Under the pieces are notes generated by a model that had not been told where the DNA came from, did no database searches, and saw only the letters and a program-made list of their open reading frames with translations. Positions 20,057-29,994 of a DNA stretch of 64,000 nt are shown piece after piece. The position numbers were made by a program, and so were the translations under genes. Every line of letters begins with the position of its first letter. Position 1 is the stretch's first letter. The stretch lies in the NCBI GenBank assembly GCA_013176395.1, contig JABMLP010000013.1:992001-1056000 (forward strand), in the 5' to 3' direction. This DNA comes from Venturia oleaginea. Lineage: Eukaryota; Ascomycota; Dothideomycetes; Venturiales; Venturiaceae.

Positions 20057-21151
20057 ATGCGTAGCAACAGTACCCTATCGACTCCTACAACCTACACCCC
20101 TACTACCGACGACGACCCAAGCGCGAGCATTACGCAAGGAATCGACAAACTCTCAATGGCTCGAGCAAATTCGCCTGACACCGTACAACAATTGGTGGCA
20201 GCTCTGACCGCAGTCAGTGTTGATGGGAACACCGGTGCAAAAGCTATTGCATGGCCTAAATGGGACGGGAAAAGAGACAACTACACGCTGTTCAGATGGC
20301 AGATCAAGACAAAAATCACTGTTGAAAATGGGAAGCTTGGAAGCAATCAAGGAATATGCGCGAACATCTTCAACGGGCTTCCGACAGAGAAACAACAACG
20401 CGTCATCCAATGGCTAAGCAATGGAGAGCAACATGACAACTACGAACCCGAGTCCTTTATCAAGCATATGGACGACAAGTTCTTAGATCATGAAGCGGAA
20501 GCTAAAGCTCTCGACGAGCTGAACAAGATTAGCCAAGGCAGCAGACAACCGTTCGAAGACTTCCGCCAGCAGTTCGAACAACTGACATCGCAAGCTGGAT
20601 CCCTAGCGCCGCAAAGAGCCTCAAAGATCACTATCATGAACAACGCGCTCAACTACTCCCTCCAACAGACCTTGAAATCAGTGCGATTGTCCAGGGACGA
20701 CTACGACACTTACGTAAAAGATGTACAGTACTTCGCGACGAAGACAGAGGCTCTATCCCACCAACGCCGCTATCCAAGTACGGATAAGGAGACGCCAACG
20801 ACTCGAGGGAGGCCACAATCACCCCAAACAGTCAGTCGTGACGCAGAAGGCGATGTCGAAATGACTGGCATCAACGCCCTTTCAGCGCAGATCGCAGCAC
20901 TGATAGCTCGGGTCGATACACTCGGAAAGGATGCGAAGAAGGACCGACGACCTAGAGCGAAATGGCGATCCCAAACAGAGTTCTTGGCACTTATACAAGC
21001 GGGCAAATGCGGGCGCTGTAAGAAGCCCAAGCACCACCCGAACGTATGCGAATTCCGACCAGCAACACGTCCAAAGACTCAGGTCACTGCGGTAATCACA
21101 CAGCATACCGATGACTCCCTACAGGAAGCCTCATCAGAGTCGGAAAACTAG
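20057..21151 (+). CDS. gag: Gag of the chromovirus, with CCHC zinc knuckle
   Basis: The ATG at 20057 (MRSNSTLSTPTTY) opens a 364-residue protein; the frame extends a few codons upstream without another ATG. The middle contains the retrotransposon Gag-type segment (GKRDNYTLFRWQIKTKITV, then a helical region with FEDFRQQFEQLTSQAGSL). The C-terminus has CGRCKKPKHHPNVC, a CX2CX4HX4C zinc knuckle for RNA binding. It packages element RNA in virus-like particles. Its stop at 21149-21151 lies in a region where the pol frame, one base back, is open from 21115, so pol may be made by -1 frameshifting or by internal initiation. Confidence 0.9.
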   Translation: MRSNSTLSTPTTYTPTTDDDPSASITQGIDKLSMARANSPDTVQQLVAALTAVSVDGNTGAKAIAWPKWDGKRDNYTLFRWQIKTKITVENGKLGSNQGICANIFNGLPTEKQQRVIQWLSNGEQHDNYEPESFIKHMDDKFLDHEAEAKALDELNKISQGSRQPFEDFRQQFEQLTSQAGSLAPQRASKITIMNNALNYSLQQTLKSVRLSRDDYDTYVKDVQYFATKTEALSHQRRYPSTDKETPTTRGRPQSPQTVSRDAEGDVEMTGINALSAQIAALIARVDTLGKDAKKDRRPRAKWRSQTEFLALIQAGKCGRCKKPKHHPNVCEFRPATRPKTQVTAVITQHTDDSLQEASSESEN

Positions 21152-21159
21152 CTACCCTT

Positions 21160-23442
21160 GTGCATCGTCGCGCACGAGGGTCTGAAGTAGATGTACATGG
21201 CGAAGACATTACAAAGCTACCAGGCATAAGAGAAATCAAAGCAGCAAAGGATAGGATGGAAAGTACACCCTTCTTGATAGATACCTTGATCAATGGAACT
21301 TCTTTCACCGAATCCTTCTTTGATAACGGCTGCCTCCCTTATGCTGCTTTCAGCGAGAAGAGTGTCCAAACACATCGTCTACCGCGCATCCCAATTGACA
21401 CCAAACAATTGGCACTGGCTAAAGAGAGCCACGAGAACGGAGAAGACCTCCGTATTACGCACATGACCTACGCTACGATCGACATTGATGGTCGAGCAGA
21501 GCGAGTCTATGGGTATATAGTGAAAGGATTGAGCTTCCCTATTATCCTAGGCAAGGCATGGGCAGAGAGAAACTGGGTGCGATATATAGCAGCTAAGAGA
21601 AAGCTGCTTATTGGTCAAGGATCCCAGCGCATCACGGTAAGAGAAAAGGGGTGGCTAGAACAGAATACCAAAGCGCGAGACCGGCTCGCTCACGTGCGAG
21701 CGGCTTGTCTAGTGTCAGGATCTGTATTTGCAGCTATTGTTGGAAGGGCCCAGCGACGGTTGAGAAGAGATGGACCGGATGGTACACAAGTGCTGGCTAT
21801 CTCGATGTCGGATATCAACAAGGCCCTAAGCAAGTTAGCAGAAAGAAAACAGAGAAAGACTGAGGAAGAAATCCGACAAGAGATACCAGAAGAAATAGCA
21901 GAGCATGCTGATGCCTTTCTCGACGACGAAGACGGAGAGATCGCGCCCCATCAAGAGGGTCGCGATCACGTTATCGAATTGATACGAGATGAACAAGGTC
22001 GCGAGGCAGAAGTTCCTTGGGGCCCATTATACGGCATGTCGAGGGAAGAGCTATTAGTCCTACGAAAAACACTTTCGGACTATATGGACAAGGGCTGGAT
22101 ACGCGCCAGCAACTCACCAGCGGCAGCCCCAGTCTTATTTGTAAGGAAACCAGGTGGAGGCATTCGGATGTGTGTAGACTATCGGGCACTGAATCGAATC
22201 ACTCGATCGGACCGCTACCCATTGCCACTAATCCGAGAAACCCTACGAAATCTAGCAACAGCGCGTTGGTACACCAAACTTGACGTCAGAGCGGCATTTC
22301 ATCGGCTCCGCATCAAGCACGGCGATGAGTGGAAAACGGCTTTTCGCACTCGATTTGGACTATTCGAATGGCTAGTTACCCCCTTCGGACTAGCTGGCGC
22401 ACCCGCGAGCTTTCAACGATACATCAACGGAGTCCTACGGGAATCCCTAGATATCTGCTGTTCAGCCTACATGGACGATGTCTTGATATGGAGCGACGGC
22501 GACTATCTGAATCACATGGTTAAGGTTAACCAAATTCTTGCCAAGCTCAAGACTGCTGGACTTCGGCTAGACTTAAGCAAGTGCGAGTTTGCTGTTCAGG
22601 AGGTCAAATATCTGGGGTTCATTATCACTGCAAGAGAAGGGATCAAAGTCGACCCAGAGAAAGTTGCCGCGATTAAAGAATGGGAGGCTCCAGTCAATGT
22701 CACAGGCGTACGCTCCTTCCTAGGCTTTGCAAATTTCTACCGAGACTTCATCGACAACTTCTCAGAGCTCTCCGACCCCTTAATCAAGTTAACACGGAAG
22801 GCCGTCGCTTTTGTCTGGAACAAAGAACATGAGAACGCCTTTCAAGTCTTGAAGGAGCTATTCATCTCCGCCCCAATACTGGCTCACTGGAATCCAGACC
22901 TGGATACGGTACTCGAGTGCGACTGCTCTGGCTACGCGCTGGGAGGCACGTTGTCGCAGAAGGATATGAAAGGAAAACTACGACCAGTAGCATACTTCTC
23001 CCGCAAGCTCACTGCGGCTGAATGTAACTACGAGATCCACGATAAAGAATTACTGGCAGTAATCAAGTCCATTGAACACTGGAGAGGAGAACTACGCAGT
23101 GTTGCAGCACCTTTCAAAGTCCTTACCGATCACAAGAATCTCCGCTACTTTATGACAGCGCAGCGTTTGTCAGAGAGACAAGCAAGATGGTCGCTAATTC
23201 TATCTGAGTACCAATTCCAGCTGGAATTTCGCGCCGGAAAACTAGCGCAAAGACCGGACGCACTATCAAGAAGACATCAAGATATGCCACATGACAAGAA
23301 CGACGAGAGACTACAAGGGCGAGTGGCCCAGTTGATCAAGGACGAATGGCTTCCTCCTCTTTCCGAGAGGACGACCGAAACAATCGCAATACAAGCCCTT
23401 ATCTGCCCAGTCAATACACCGAATACATCCAATAGTACATAG
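21160..23442 (+). CDS. pol: Pol, first part: protease, reverse transcriptase, RNase H
   Basis: This frame is open from 21115; the listed start is the first codon after the gag stop region and is a GTG, and the first ATG is 21256, so entry from gag by frameshift is likely. An aspartic-protease-like segment is near residues 45-140, with FFDNGCLPY where D-S/T-G is usual. Reverse transcriptase has VDYRALNRITRSDRYPLPLI and the catalytic YMDDVLIW near residue 435. RNase H has ECDCSGYALGGTLSQKD, ELLAVIKSIEHWRGEL and LTDHKNLRYF. The frame ends at a single TAG (23440-23442), after which it continues open to 25236. Confidence 0.9.
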   Translation: MHRRARGSEVDVHGEDITKLPGIREIKAAKDRMESTPFLIDTLINGTSFTESFFDNGCLPYAAFSEKSVQTHRLPRIPIDTKQLALAKESHENGEDLRITHMTYATIDIDGRAERVYGYIVKGLSFPIILGKAWAERNWVRYIAAKRKLLIGQGSQRITVREKGWLEQNTKARDRLAHVRAACLVSGSVFAAIVGRAQRRLRRDGPDGTQVLAISMSDINKALSKLAERKQRKTEEEIRQEIPEEIAEHADAFLDDEDGEIAPHQEGRDHVIELIRDEQGREAEVPWGPLYGMSREELLVLRKTLSDYMDKGWIRASNSPAAAPVLFVRKPGGGIRMCVDYRALNRITRSDRYPLPLIRETLRNLATARWYTKLDVRAAFHRLRIKHGDEWKTAFRTRFGLFEWLVTPFGLAGAPASFQRYINGVLRESLDICCSAYMDDVLIWSDGDYLNHMVKVNQILAKLKTAGLRLDLSKCEFAVQEVKYLGFIITAREGIKVDPEKVAAIKEWEAPVNVTGVRSFLGFANFYRDFIDNFSELSDPLIKLTRKAVAFVWNKEHENAFQVLKELFISAPILAHWNPDLDTVLECDCSGYALGGTLSQKDMKGKLRPVAYFSRKLTAAECNYEIHDKELLAVIKSIEHWRGELRSVAAPFKVLTDHKNLRYFMTAQRLSERQARWSLILSEYQFQLEFRAGKLAQRPDALSRRHQDMPHDKNDERLQGRVAQLIKDEWLPPLSERTTETIAIQALICPVNTPNTSNST

Positions 23443-25236
23443 GACGTTATACGGGAGCCCCAGCAAAATACTGGACTGGACGGTCGACACCAGCTGACTG
23501 CCGAAAACGGTCAACACCGGTCCACTACTAGGTACGGTCAAAACCGGTCAGTTGCAAAAGGATGCGATCTTTTCGAGAAACCAGAGTTACAACTTCTCTG
23601 GGATCGCGCAATAGCAGAGGACCAATCCTACGAAGCTATTCATACGGCTATAGTTACTGGCGAACGTTCCTTTCCTCCAGAGCTCAAGTTGTCGGTACAG
23701 CTACCCGAATGCGAAGTAGACGACCACGGCGCGGTCACGAGAAGAGGGATCCTATGGGTACCAGATTGGGAACCGCTGCGAACAACGCTGGTCCAACAAA
23801 CTCACGATTCCCATGTTACTGGACACCCAGGGAGAGATAGCACGCTTGCGATTCTATCCAGAAGTTTCTTTTGGCCCCAACAATACAAGACAGTCCGGCA
23901 GTTTGTACGTAATTGCGACGTATGTGGGAGAACAGGAATATGGCGTGATAAGAAGCGAGGTCTTCTGAAACCACTTCCAATCCCGGCCCGCTTCCACAGC
24001 GAGCTATCAATCGATTTCATGACTGATTTGCCCGCGGAGGAAAACGGCCCAAAATACCTCATGGTTATCACAGATCGCCTCCTCAAAAGTGTTACGTTGG
24101 AGGCTATGACTACAATGAGCGCCAAAGAGTGCGCGAAAAGGTTCTTACAATGCCACTATCGCTACCACGGATTTCCCATGGCATTGACGTCGGACAGAGG
24201 CAGCAATTGGACAGGTCGTTTTTGGAGGAAGCTTTGCGAACTTACAAAGATTGAGCAGAGACTCTCTACAGCCTTTCATCCACAGACCGATGGCGCGACC
24301 GAGCGTATGAACCAGGAAGTTCTACGCTATCTCCGCGCCTTCATCGCATACTCCCAACTAGACTGGCCAACGCTACTACCTACGGCTATGTTAGCACTGA
24401 ACAATCGTGACTCTTCAGTCACAGGGATGAGTCCATTCTATCTAATCCACGGCTACCATGCGGAACCAATCCAGAAAGTACAACGAATCTCACCCAGTAA
24501 CTCACCAACAGCCGATGCCGAGACCTTTGTGCAACGAATAGAAGAGGCACAAGAATATGCACAGGCAGCGATGGCCTGGTCCCAGCAGAAGATGGAGAAC
24601 GACGCCAACAGGTCACGTCAAGCTGCCGAAACGTTAAAAAAGGGCGACAAAGTCTGGTTGAACCTTAGGAATATCAATACTCCGCAGCTATCAAAGAAAC
24701 TGTCGTGGACGCAAGCCAAATACACTGTCGAGAACCAGATCTCCCCGATGGTATACGAGCTGGCTGACCTGCCAAGTGGTATCCATAACCGTTTCCACGT
24801 TGACCTACTCCGCCGAGCCGCAACCGACACACTGCCCTCACAAGAATCCGATGATACCCAGCCGCCACCATTAGTGCCTCAAACCGAAGAAACAGAGGCT
24901 GAGTTTGAAGTAGAACGTATACTTCGCGCAGAGAAGAAACGGGTTGGGCGAGGCTGGGTTCGTCAGTTATTAATCAAATGGAAAGGCTATGCAGATCCCG
25001 ATTGGCAGCCACGTTCATTATTTACAGAAGTCGAGGACTTAGACCGCTTCGAGGCAGAGTATGGCAAGGGCGACGGTGTCGGCGAAGATATAGGAGCTCA
25101 AACAGGGGCCCGAAGAAACCGAGTAGCGGTGGCCAGCGCCTTCGAATCTGCTACAAGCTGGCAGAAGCGATGTATGGCGTTTGTCTGTTTGATTATCCCA
25201 CCTACCACACCCTCTTTAGTCCTGCACACCCGGTAA
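23443..25236 (+). CDS. pol: Pol, second part: integrase and chromodomain, separated by one TAG
   Basis: It is in the same frame as the upstream pol and open throughout; the first ATG is not until about 23689, so it has no natural start. The zinc-binding HHCC region reads HDSHVTGHPGRDS to CDVCGRTG. The DDE core is seen as LSIDFMTDLP, LTSDRGSNWTGRFW and TDGATERMNQE. A GPY/F-like linker follows (FHVDLLRRA), then a chromodomain EFEVERILRAEK..LLIKWKGYADPDWQP, which in chromoviruses directs insertion to marked chromatin. A short extra tail ends at TGA 25234-25236, next to the polypurine tract. Confidence 0.9.
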   Translation, partial: DVIREPQQNTGLDGRHQLTAENGQHRSTTRYGQNRSVAKGCDLFEKPELQLLWDRAIAEDQSYEAIHTAIVTGERSFPPELKLSVQLPECEVDDHGAVTRRGILWVPDWEPLRTTLVQQTHDSHVTGHPGRDSTLAILSRSFFWPQQYKTVRQFVRNCDVCGRTGIWRDKKRGLLKPLPIPARFHSELSIDFMTDLPAEENGPKYLMVITDRLLKSVTLEAMTTMSAKECAKRFLQCHYRYHGFPMALTSDRGSNWTGRFWRKLCELTKIEQRLSTAFHPQTDGATERMNQEVLRYLRAFIAYSQLDWPTLLPTAMLALNNRDSSVTGMSPFYLIHGYHAEPIQKVQRISPSNSPTADAETFVQRIEEAQEYAQAAMAWSQQKMENDANRSRQAAETLKKGDKVWLNLRNINTPQLSKKLSWTQAKYTVENQISPMVYELADLPSGIHNRFHVDLLRRAATDTLPSQESDDTQPPPLVPQTEETEAEFEVERILRAEKKRVGRGWVRQLLIKWKGYADPDWQPRSLFTEVEDLDRFEAEYGKGDGVGEDIGAQTGARRNRVAVASAFESATSWQKRCMAFVCLIIPPTTPSLVLHTR

Positions 25237-25248
25237 GGAGGGGGGTAA
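25235..25248 (+). promoter_or_regulatory. Polypurine tract before the 3' LTR
   Basis: AAGGAGGGGGGTAA lies immediately 5' of the 3' LTR (TGTTATGG from 25249), the position where plus-strand DNA synthesis is primed in LTR retrotransposons. Confidence 0.8.
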
Positions 25249-25426
25249 TGTTATGGGCATGGCCCATGGTTGGTATAGGCTAAGAGCCTAAGCCTGATTG
25301 AGCCTAGTATAGAGAAAGAACCTCATTGAGGTTCTCTGTTTGTAGATACCTTCACTCCTTAACTGAATCTAAACAATCTTTGGCTACGAGTATGCTGCGT
25401 CTTTCCAGCTACCGTCCCGTAATATA
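25249..25426 (+). repeat. 3' LTR of the chromovirus
   Basis: 178 bp, no difference found by eye from 19847-20024. The sequence after it (AACGAGGTTAACTGG) differs from that after the 5' LTR and contains a short coding-looking stretch ending TAA near 25492, perhaps a fragment of a disrupted gene. Confidence 0.95.
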
Positions 25427-25629
25427 AACGAGGTTAACTGGTCCCCCGAGCACGCCACTTTCAACGTCGAATTCCACAACAGCGTCTACTAAGTCAAAAA
25501 AAGTACCTTTACCCGTCACTTGTCAGAGACCAACGAGTTGTTCACCGCCAGCCCAACAGCCCTGACAAGCTCAACGGCTATACACAAAAGGCGTGTTTTC
25601 ACCCCCGGTAAATTAAAATTAATCTAATA

Positions 25630-27357
25630 ACGTATTCCACCACCGAGCCGGCCACTTTTCCTTGGCACAGCCCTTATCCTCTTTAACACGTGATGTTTCG
25701 ACAATGCAACACGATAGCCGTTCAAGAAGAAGGTAAAATTGATCTCGCTCTTCAGGCTTATACCTCTGGCCAATTTCAAAGCCTACGGCGCGCTGCTACA
25801 GCTTTAACGTTAAACACCAAAGGCTCTCTGATCGGCTCAGCGGAATCACCTCTCCATCTCAAACTCGCCCAAACTCTCATAAGCTCACTACGATAGAAGA
25901 GCTAACGATTATCCGATATATCCTCGATCTCGATTCGCGAGGATTCGCATCCTGGCTGTGTGAGGTGGCAGATATGGCGGATAAACTGCTGGGTGTACGC
26001 GGTGGAGAGCCAGTAGGCAAAAACTGGGCTGAGAGATTCGTAACGCGCTCAGATGAGCTCAAAATAGCCTTCAATCGAGCAAAGGATAGGCAGAGGATAC
26101 TACAGGAGGATCCAGAAGTAATTGGCGCGTGGTTCAAGCTAGTTGCAGATACTAAAGCGAAGTACGGCATCCACGACGAGGATACGCACAACTTTGACGA
26201 GATTGGCTTCCAGATGGGCGTTATTGGGTCAATGAGGGTCGTTACAGCCTCTGAAAGACGTACAAGGCCTGAACTCATCCAGCCGGGCGATCGCGAATGG
26301 GTTACGGTTATTCAGAGCATCTGCGCAGCTGGGTATGCGACCCCGCCATTTATTATCTATAAAGGACGCGTTCACATCTCTGCGTGGTATGAGGAGGCAG
26401 ATATACCACGGAATTAGAAGCTCTCAGTCTCTGAGAACGGCTGGACAAACAACGCGCTTGGTCTTGAGTGGTTGAAGCACTTTAACGCGTATACAAAGGC
26501 GCGGCAGGTGGGGGTATACAGGCTGCTTATTTTGGACGGCCATGAGAGCCATCTCAGCCAGGATTTCAAGGACTACTGCCTCGAAAACAAGACCCTAACC
26601 CTCTGTATGCCACCGCACTCGTCGCATATACTCCAGCCTCTTGACGTGGTCTGCTTCTCGCCATTGAAGCGCAAGTACTCCCCACGCGTCCGGTACTTGG
26701 CACGCCGACACGTCTACCATATCAATAAGGAAGGCTTTCTCCCTGCCTTTAAAGACGCGTTTTTCGACGTGTTCACGGAAGAGAATTGTCGAAAGGCCTT
26801 TGAGGCAGTAGGGCTAGTCCCTATCAACGCGCAGGTAGTTTTGGATCGCCTTGAAGTACGGCTACGTACCCCACCAGCACCCCCACCACAGGAGACGCCG
26901 TGGCAGTCGAAGACTCCAAGCAATACTCAAGAATTTGGATTTCAATCCAAGCTCGTAAGCGAGTCTTATACTCGGTCACCATTTACTGCGCAGGCAGGCT
27001 TTTCCCAGCTTGTTAAAGGCGCTGAATTGATGCGACACTAGAACGCTCTACTTACTGCACGAAACCACGAGCTTGAAGAGCAATTGGCAGTAATGACGAA
27101 GCGAAAATCGCGTAAAAGGAAGCGGATCCAGCAAGGTGGTACTGTAGAGTATGGGACTGCAGCAACGCGGGTAGCTGCTGAGGCGTCTGTTGCGCCTCAG
27201 GGATCAAAGAATACTCGTAGTAGTGGTGATCAAGAAACAGCCCGACCAACTCAAAGGCGCTGTGGGAACTGCGGCGCGACTGGGCACAATGCGCGAACGT
27301 GTGAAAAGGATATCGAGATATCTTCTGAATCAGATAGCAGCACGACAGACTTGGAAT
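25630..27357 (+). mobile_element. pogo/Fot1-type transposon, right end missing
   Basis: The left end follows TA (25628-25629) with ACGTATTCCACCACCGAGCC, the same terminus as the 38.46-kb copy. The body is collinear with the 60.1-kb copy until about 27357 (..TTGGAATCTA). There it breaks into the 5' end of a minus-strand F-box-like gene, so the right terminal repeat is lost. Confidence 0.85.
25693..27357 (+). pseudogene. pogo transposase with zinc knuckle, multiple stops
   Basis: The ATG at 25693 opens MFRQCNTIAVQEEGKIDLA, the pipsqueak-like N-terminus. A shift and a TAG near 25895 break it. The frame resumes with the CENP-B/Tc5-like part and HNFDEIGFQMGVIG. TAG at 26415 replaces a Trp codon (TGG in the 60.1-kb copy) and TAG at 27039 replaces a Gln codon. 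LILDGHESH, ILQPLDVVCFSPLKRKY and CGNCGATGHNARTC are intact. All needed motifs are present but the gene cannot make a full protein. Confidence 0.85.
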
Positions 27358-27515
27358 CTAGTACTCATCAGCCAAATTGAAATAGCTCTTACAGCGCTGG
27401 GATTGAATTGTCGCGAAGAGAGAAATGCTTGTGGCTGAGACGGTGGCGATATGACAAGAACATGTTCCATGATTTCGTCGAGGACTTCGTTTGGCAAGCC
27501 TGAAAGGTCAGACAT
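27358..27515 (-). pseudogene. 5' fragment of an F-box-like gene, cut at the transposon junction
   Basis: The ATG at 27515 starts MSDLSGLPNEVLDEIMEHVL, an F-box-type first helix pair, and continues for about 50 residues until the transposon junction. No continuation is found on the other side of the transposon. It belongs to the same broad class (LPxE..xIL near the N-terminus) as the small genes at 55.8-58.9 kb, but the sequence is not close. Confidence 0.5.
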
Positions 27516-28425
27516 GGTAGCGTGAGGTTGATGTGTATAGTGATTCGGCGGTGAGTGAGTGTTGATGGCGGTATGCGATCGTGAGATGATGTGCAGAGTT
27601 TGATTCGATTGCGTCTGACATATATGAGTCTGGCGATGAAGATGTAGTGTTGGAAGGTACGTTGTACAGTGACCACAATTGCCTTGATAACACATGTCAC
27701 ATTACTTGTGTCTAAGCGTTGAGCTAGGACCCTTCCAAGGGTACCATTGTTCCAACACTAAGAATCGCTCATCGACAATTGTAAAATAATTCTGACAATT
27801 GTAAAAGAATTCTGACAACGTGAAAACATACCCCATCAAAATTTGAGGCACATGATCATGATCTAGGATCGCTATTGTTGAAAGCTTGCCCAAATTACTG
27901 TGTTCCCATGTCAAAGTTTTCCATGGCTTCCCAAGGGCTCTGCACAATTTGCCCATTATCCAAAAGCGCTGAGTGATCGGCTGCGCCTGATTCGTCTCCA
28001 GACCTTGAGAGCGTGGCGGCAGAAGCGTCCGAGGGCATGAAATCGCGGATTGGCCAAAGCTGGGAGGTCCTTCCGACGAGCGTCATCGTGCCTGGAGGGT
28101 AGCTACATTGCCGTTGAATACATAAACATGAACCACATCCACCTAAGCCAAACCCAAACGCCCTTTCAAACCGTCCCATGGATATTGTCGTCATTAGCAC
28201 CCCCAAAACTCCAGCCCAAATATTTTGTACAGACCCTCCCCTCAAATTGTCAATCCTGTTTCTCTATTCCCTTGCCGTGCCCTTTTAGTATCCTCCACTC
28301 GGGTTCCCTGTCGATATCATTTGGGCTATTGGAGCCGAGCTGGAGACATCCTGCTGACACGATATTGCGCGGCAGATGATAATACATTGTGAGCCAATGT
28401 ACTGAGATCCAGCATCATCTGTCTC
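27516..28425. other. Intergenic stretch between the F-box fragment and the deacetylase gene
   Basis: A minus-strand ORF at 27895-28245 (116 codons) has no recognisable domain and I do not call it. The AT-rich part near 27780-27830 contains two copies of GACAATTGTAAAA.AATTCT. Confidence 0.35.
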
Positions 28426-29994
28426 TCAGCCCCGGTATTCTCCACGTCCTCCGACATTCTTTTCTCGTCTCCTTCTATTCTCCTCACCCATTATCGTATC
28501 CTCCTCCTCTTCCCTCAGCTGTGCATCCACCTCCTCCCTGACCTTTAAATACTCGTTCGGCAGCCGGCACATTTGGATACTGGGGGCGCCTTGTAGATAT
28601 CTCAGCTGCTCCCTGATGTTTTGCACCAGACTCCGCAGGTATTCCTCGTCATGGTTATTGGGGTGAGTCTTTCCAGGGATGTTGTCCAGCCGTGGATACA
28701 GAACTCCATTGCCATGCTCTTCTGTCATGAATGCCTGTCTGTATGGGACGTGAGCAGGTAGGCAAGGTTTCAGCGTCACGCCTGTGCAGATCGATGTCTC
28801 GTGGGTCCAGCACCTCGCAACATTCCGTGGGGTGTAGCCTCCACCTCCAATGAGCATGAGTTTTCGGTGAGTAATACAATGACGCTTGACGAAGTCTATG
28901 CAGAATCCATGAGCTTTGATGTTGATGTTGAAGTTGCCCAATCGATCGCCACCAAGACTGTCCGCTCCACATTGTAGCACAATGGCTTGAGGATCGTAGG
29001 TTTCGATGACTGGCCCGGTGATTTGCTCAAACAGATCACACCACTGTTTATCATTGATCCCATCCCTGAGTGGGACATTAAGTCCATGGTGTGCTCCAGG
29101 CGATTCTCTATCCATATTATCTGGGTTTTTGGGATCTCGGGGACCCGTTTCGTGCATACCACCAGTGCCCGGAAAGAAATTATCACTATATTTGTGAAAA
29201 GAAAGCGTGAGGACACGATCGGTTGAGTGGAAGGCTTCCTCCACTCCATCGCCGTGGTGGACATCGATGTCGATGTACAAGACGCGCGCATATTTTGTCA
29301 ACAACTGTTGTATAGAAAGAACAATATCGTTGACGTAACAGAAGCCGGCACCCATGCCTTTGTGGGCGTGGTGGAGGCCGCCCGACCAGTTCATCGCAAT
29401 GTCTGATTGGTCGGAAACAAGATTCCGAGCTGCATCGAGAGAGGCGCCTGTGTAAAGAGTGAAGTAGTCCCACATGCCGTCAAATATGGGACAATCAGCA
29501 CTCGTATCTGCGGTACCCAGAAATCTCGACCTCTTGTTCTCGTCCACTTCCATGTCGGGATGAATGCTGGACAAAAAGTCGAGGTAGTCTCGATTGTGAA
29601 ATGCGGCCAGCTCGTCCTTGGTGGCTTTCCTCGACTCGAAAAGATCCATCGCATAGTGTAGACCATAGCTCAAGATCAACTGCTTTGTGAGAGTCAGTCT
29701 CCAGGGCTTCATGGGGTGGTTCCGTCCGAAGTGATGATTCTCAACGCGACTGTTGTAGTGAAAGGACACATCGTAACCCTTTGGTCTTTCCACGCCGTTC
29801 ACTTCCGCTTCATTGGAGATGAGCTTCTCTTGTTGGTGCCGAGTCAGATTGCGCCAGATGTCCATGCCCATCATTGAATCGGTGTCGCAATTATCTGCAC
29901 CCCATTCTTGCACAATAGAGTCGTCAAAGGTGTTGCCGCAGCTGCTGTATGTGCCTCCATTGGTATGGCCGTTGGAGGTGTAGATGTCCCTCAT
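28426..29994 (-). CDS. hos2: Class I histone deacetylase, HOS2-like (522 aa, single exon)
   Basis: The first ATG (29994, MRDIYTSNGHTNG) gives 522 residues; the open frame extends nine codons upstream without another ATG. After a Ser/Asn-rich leader the deacetylase domain (about residues 70-400) reads HHFGRNHPMKPWRLTLTKQL, the signature of Hos2 rather than Rpd3. Catalytic features are present: GGLHHAHKG (His pair), YIDIDVHHGDGVEEAF (zinc Asp and His), CGADSLGGDRLG (zinc Asp) and GGGGYTPRNVARCW (Tyr). Hos2 acts in the Set3 complex on H3/H4 tails. The loop AHKGMGAGFCYVND differs from the common AKKSEASGFCYVND. The C-terminus is an acidic then Arg-rich tail. It is divergent from the ING gene. Confidence 0.92.
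   Translation of the reverse strand: MRDIYTSNGHTNGGTYSSCGNTFDDSIVQEWGADNCDTDSMMGMDIWRNLTRHQQEKLISNEAEVNGVERPKGYDVSFHYNSRVENHHFGRNHPMKPWRLTLTKQLILSYGLHYAMDLFESRKATKDELAAFHNRDYLDFLSSIHPDMEVDENKRSRFLGTADTSADCPIFDGMWDYFTLYTGASLDAARNLVSDQSDIAMNWSGGLHHAHKGMGAGFCYVNDIVLSIQQLLTKYARVLYIDIDVHHGDGVEEAFHSTDRVLTLSFHKYSDNFFPGTGGMHETGPRDPKNPDNMDRESPGAHHGLNVPLRDGINDKQWCDLFEQITGPVIETYDPQAIVLQCGADSLGGDRLGNFNINIKAHGFCIDFVKRHCITHRKLMLIGGGGYTPRNVARCWTHETSICTGVTLKPCLPAHVPYRQAFMTEEHGNGVLYPRLDNIPGKTHPNNHDEEYLRSLVQNIREQLRYLQGAPSIQMCRLPNEYLKVREEVDAQLREEEEDTIMGEENRRRREKNVGGRGEYRG

Larger units (their letters stand above)
19847..25426 (+). mobile_element. Ty3/Gypsy chromovirus LTR retrotransposon, nearly intact (5.58 kb)
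   Basis: Two LTRs of 178 bp that I read as identical flank gag and pol in the order protease, reverse transcriptase, RNase H, integrase, chromodomain, which is the chromovirus order. A polypurine tract precedes the 3' LTR and a candidate primer site overlaps the end of the 5' LTR. Identical LTRs mean a recent insertion. I see no 5-bp target duplication (CTTGC left, AACGA right), so one flank may be rearranged or the LTR end misjudged. The only break in the long ORFs is a TAG at 23440. Confidence 0.95.

Noticed and set aside
23802..24125. Minus-strand ORF within the integrase region
   Set aside because: Antisense shadow of pol.
27895..28245. 116-codon minus-strand ORF
   Set aside because: No recognisable domain, no clear splice partners and no coding-like composition; left as intergenic.
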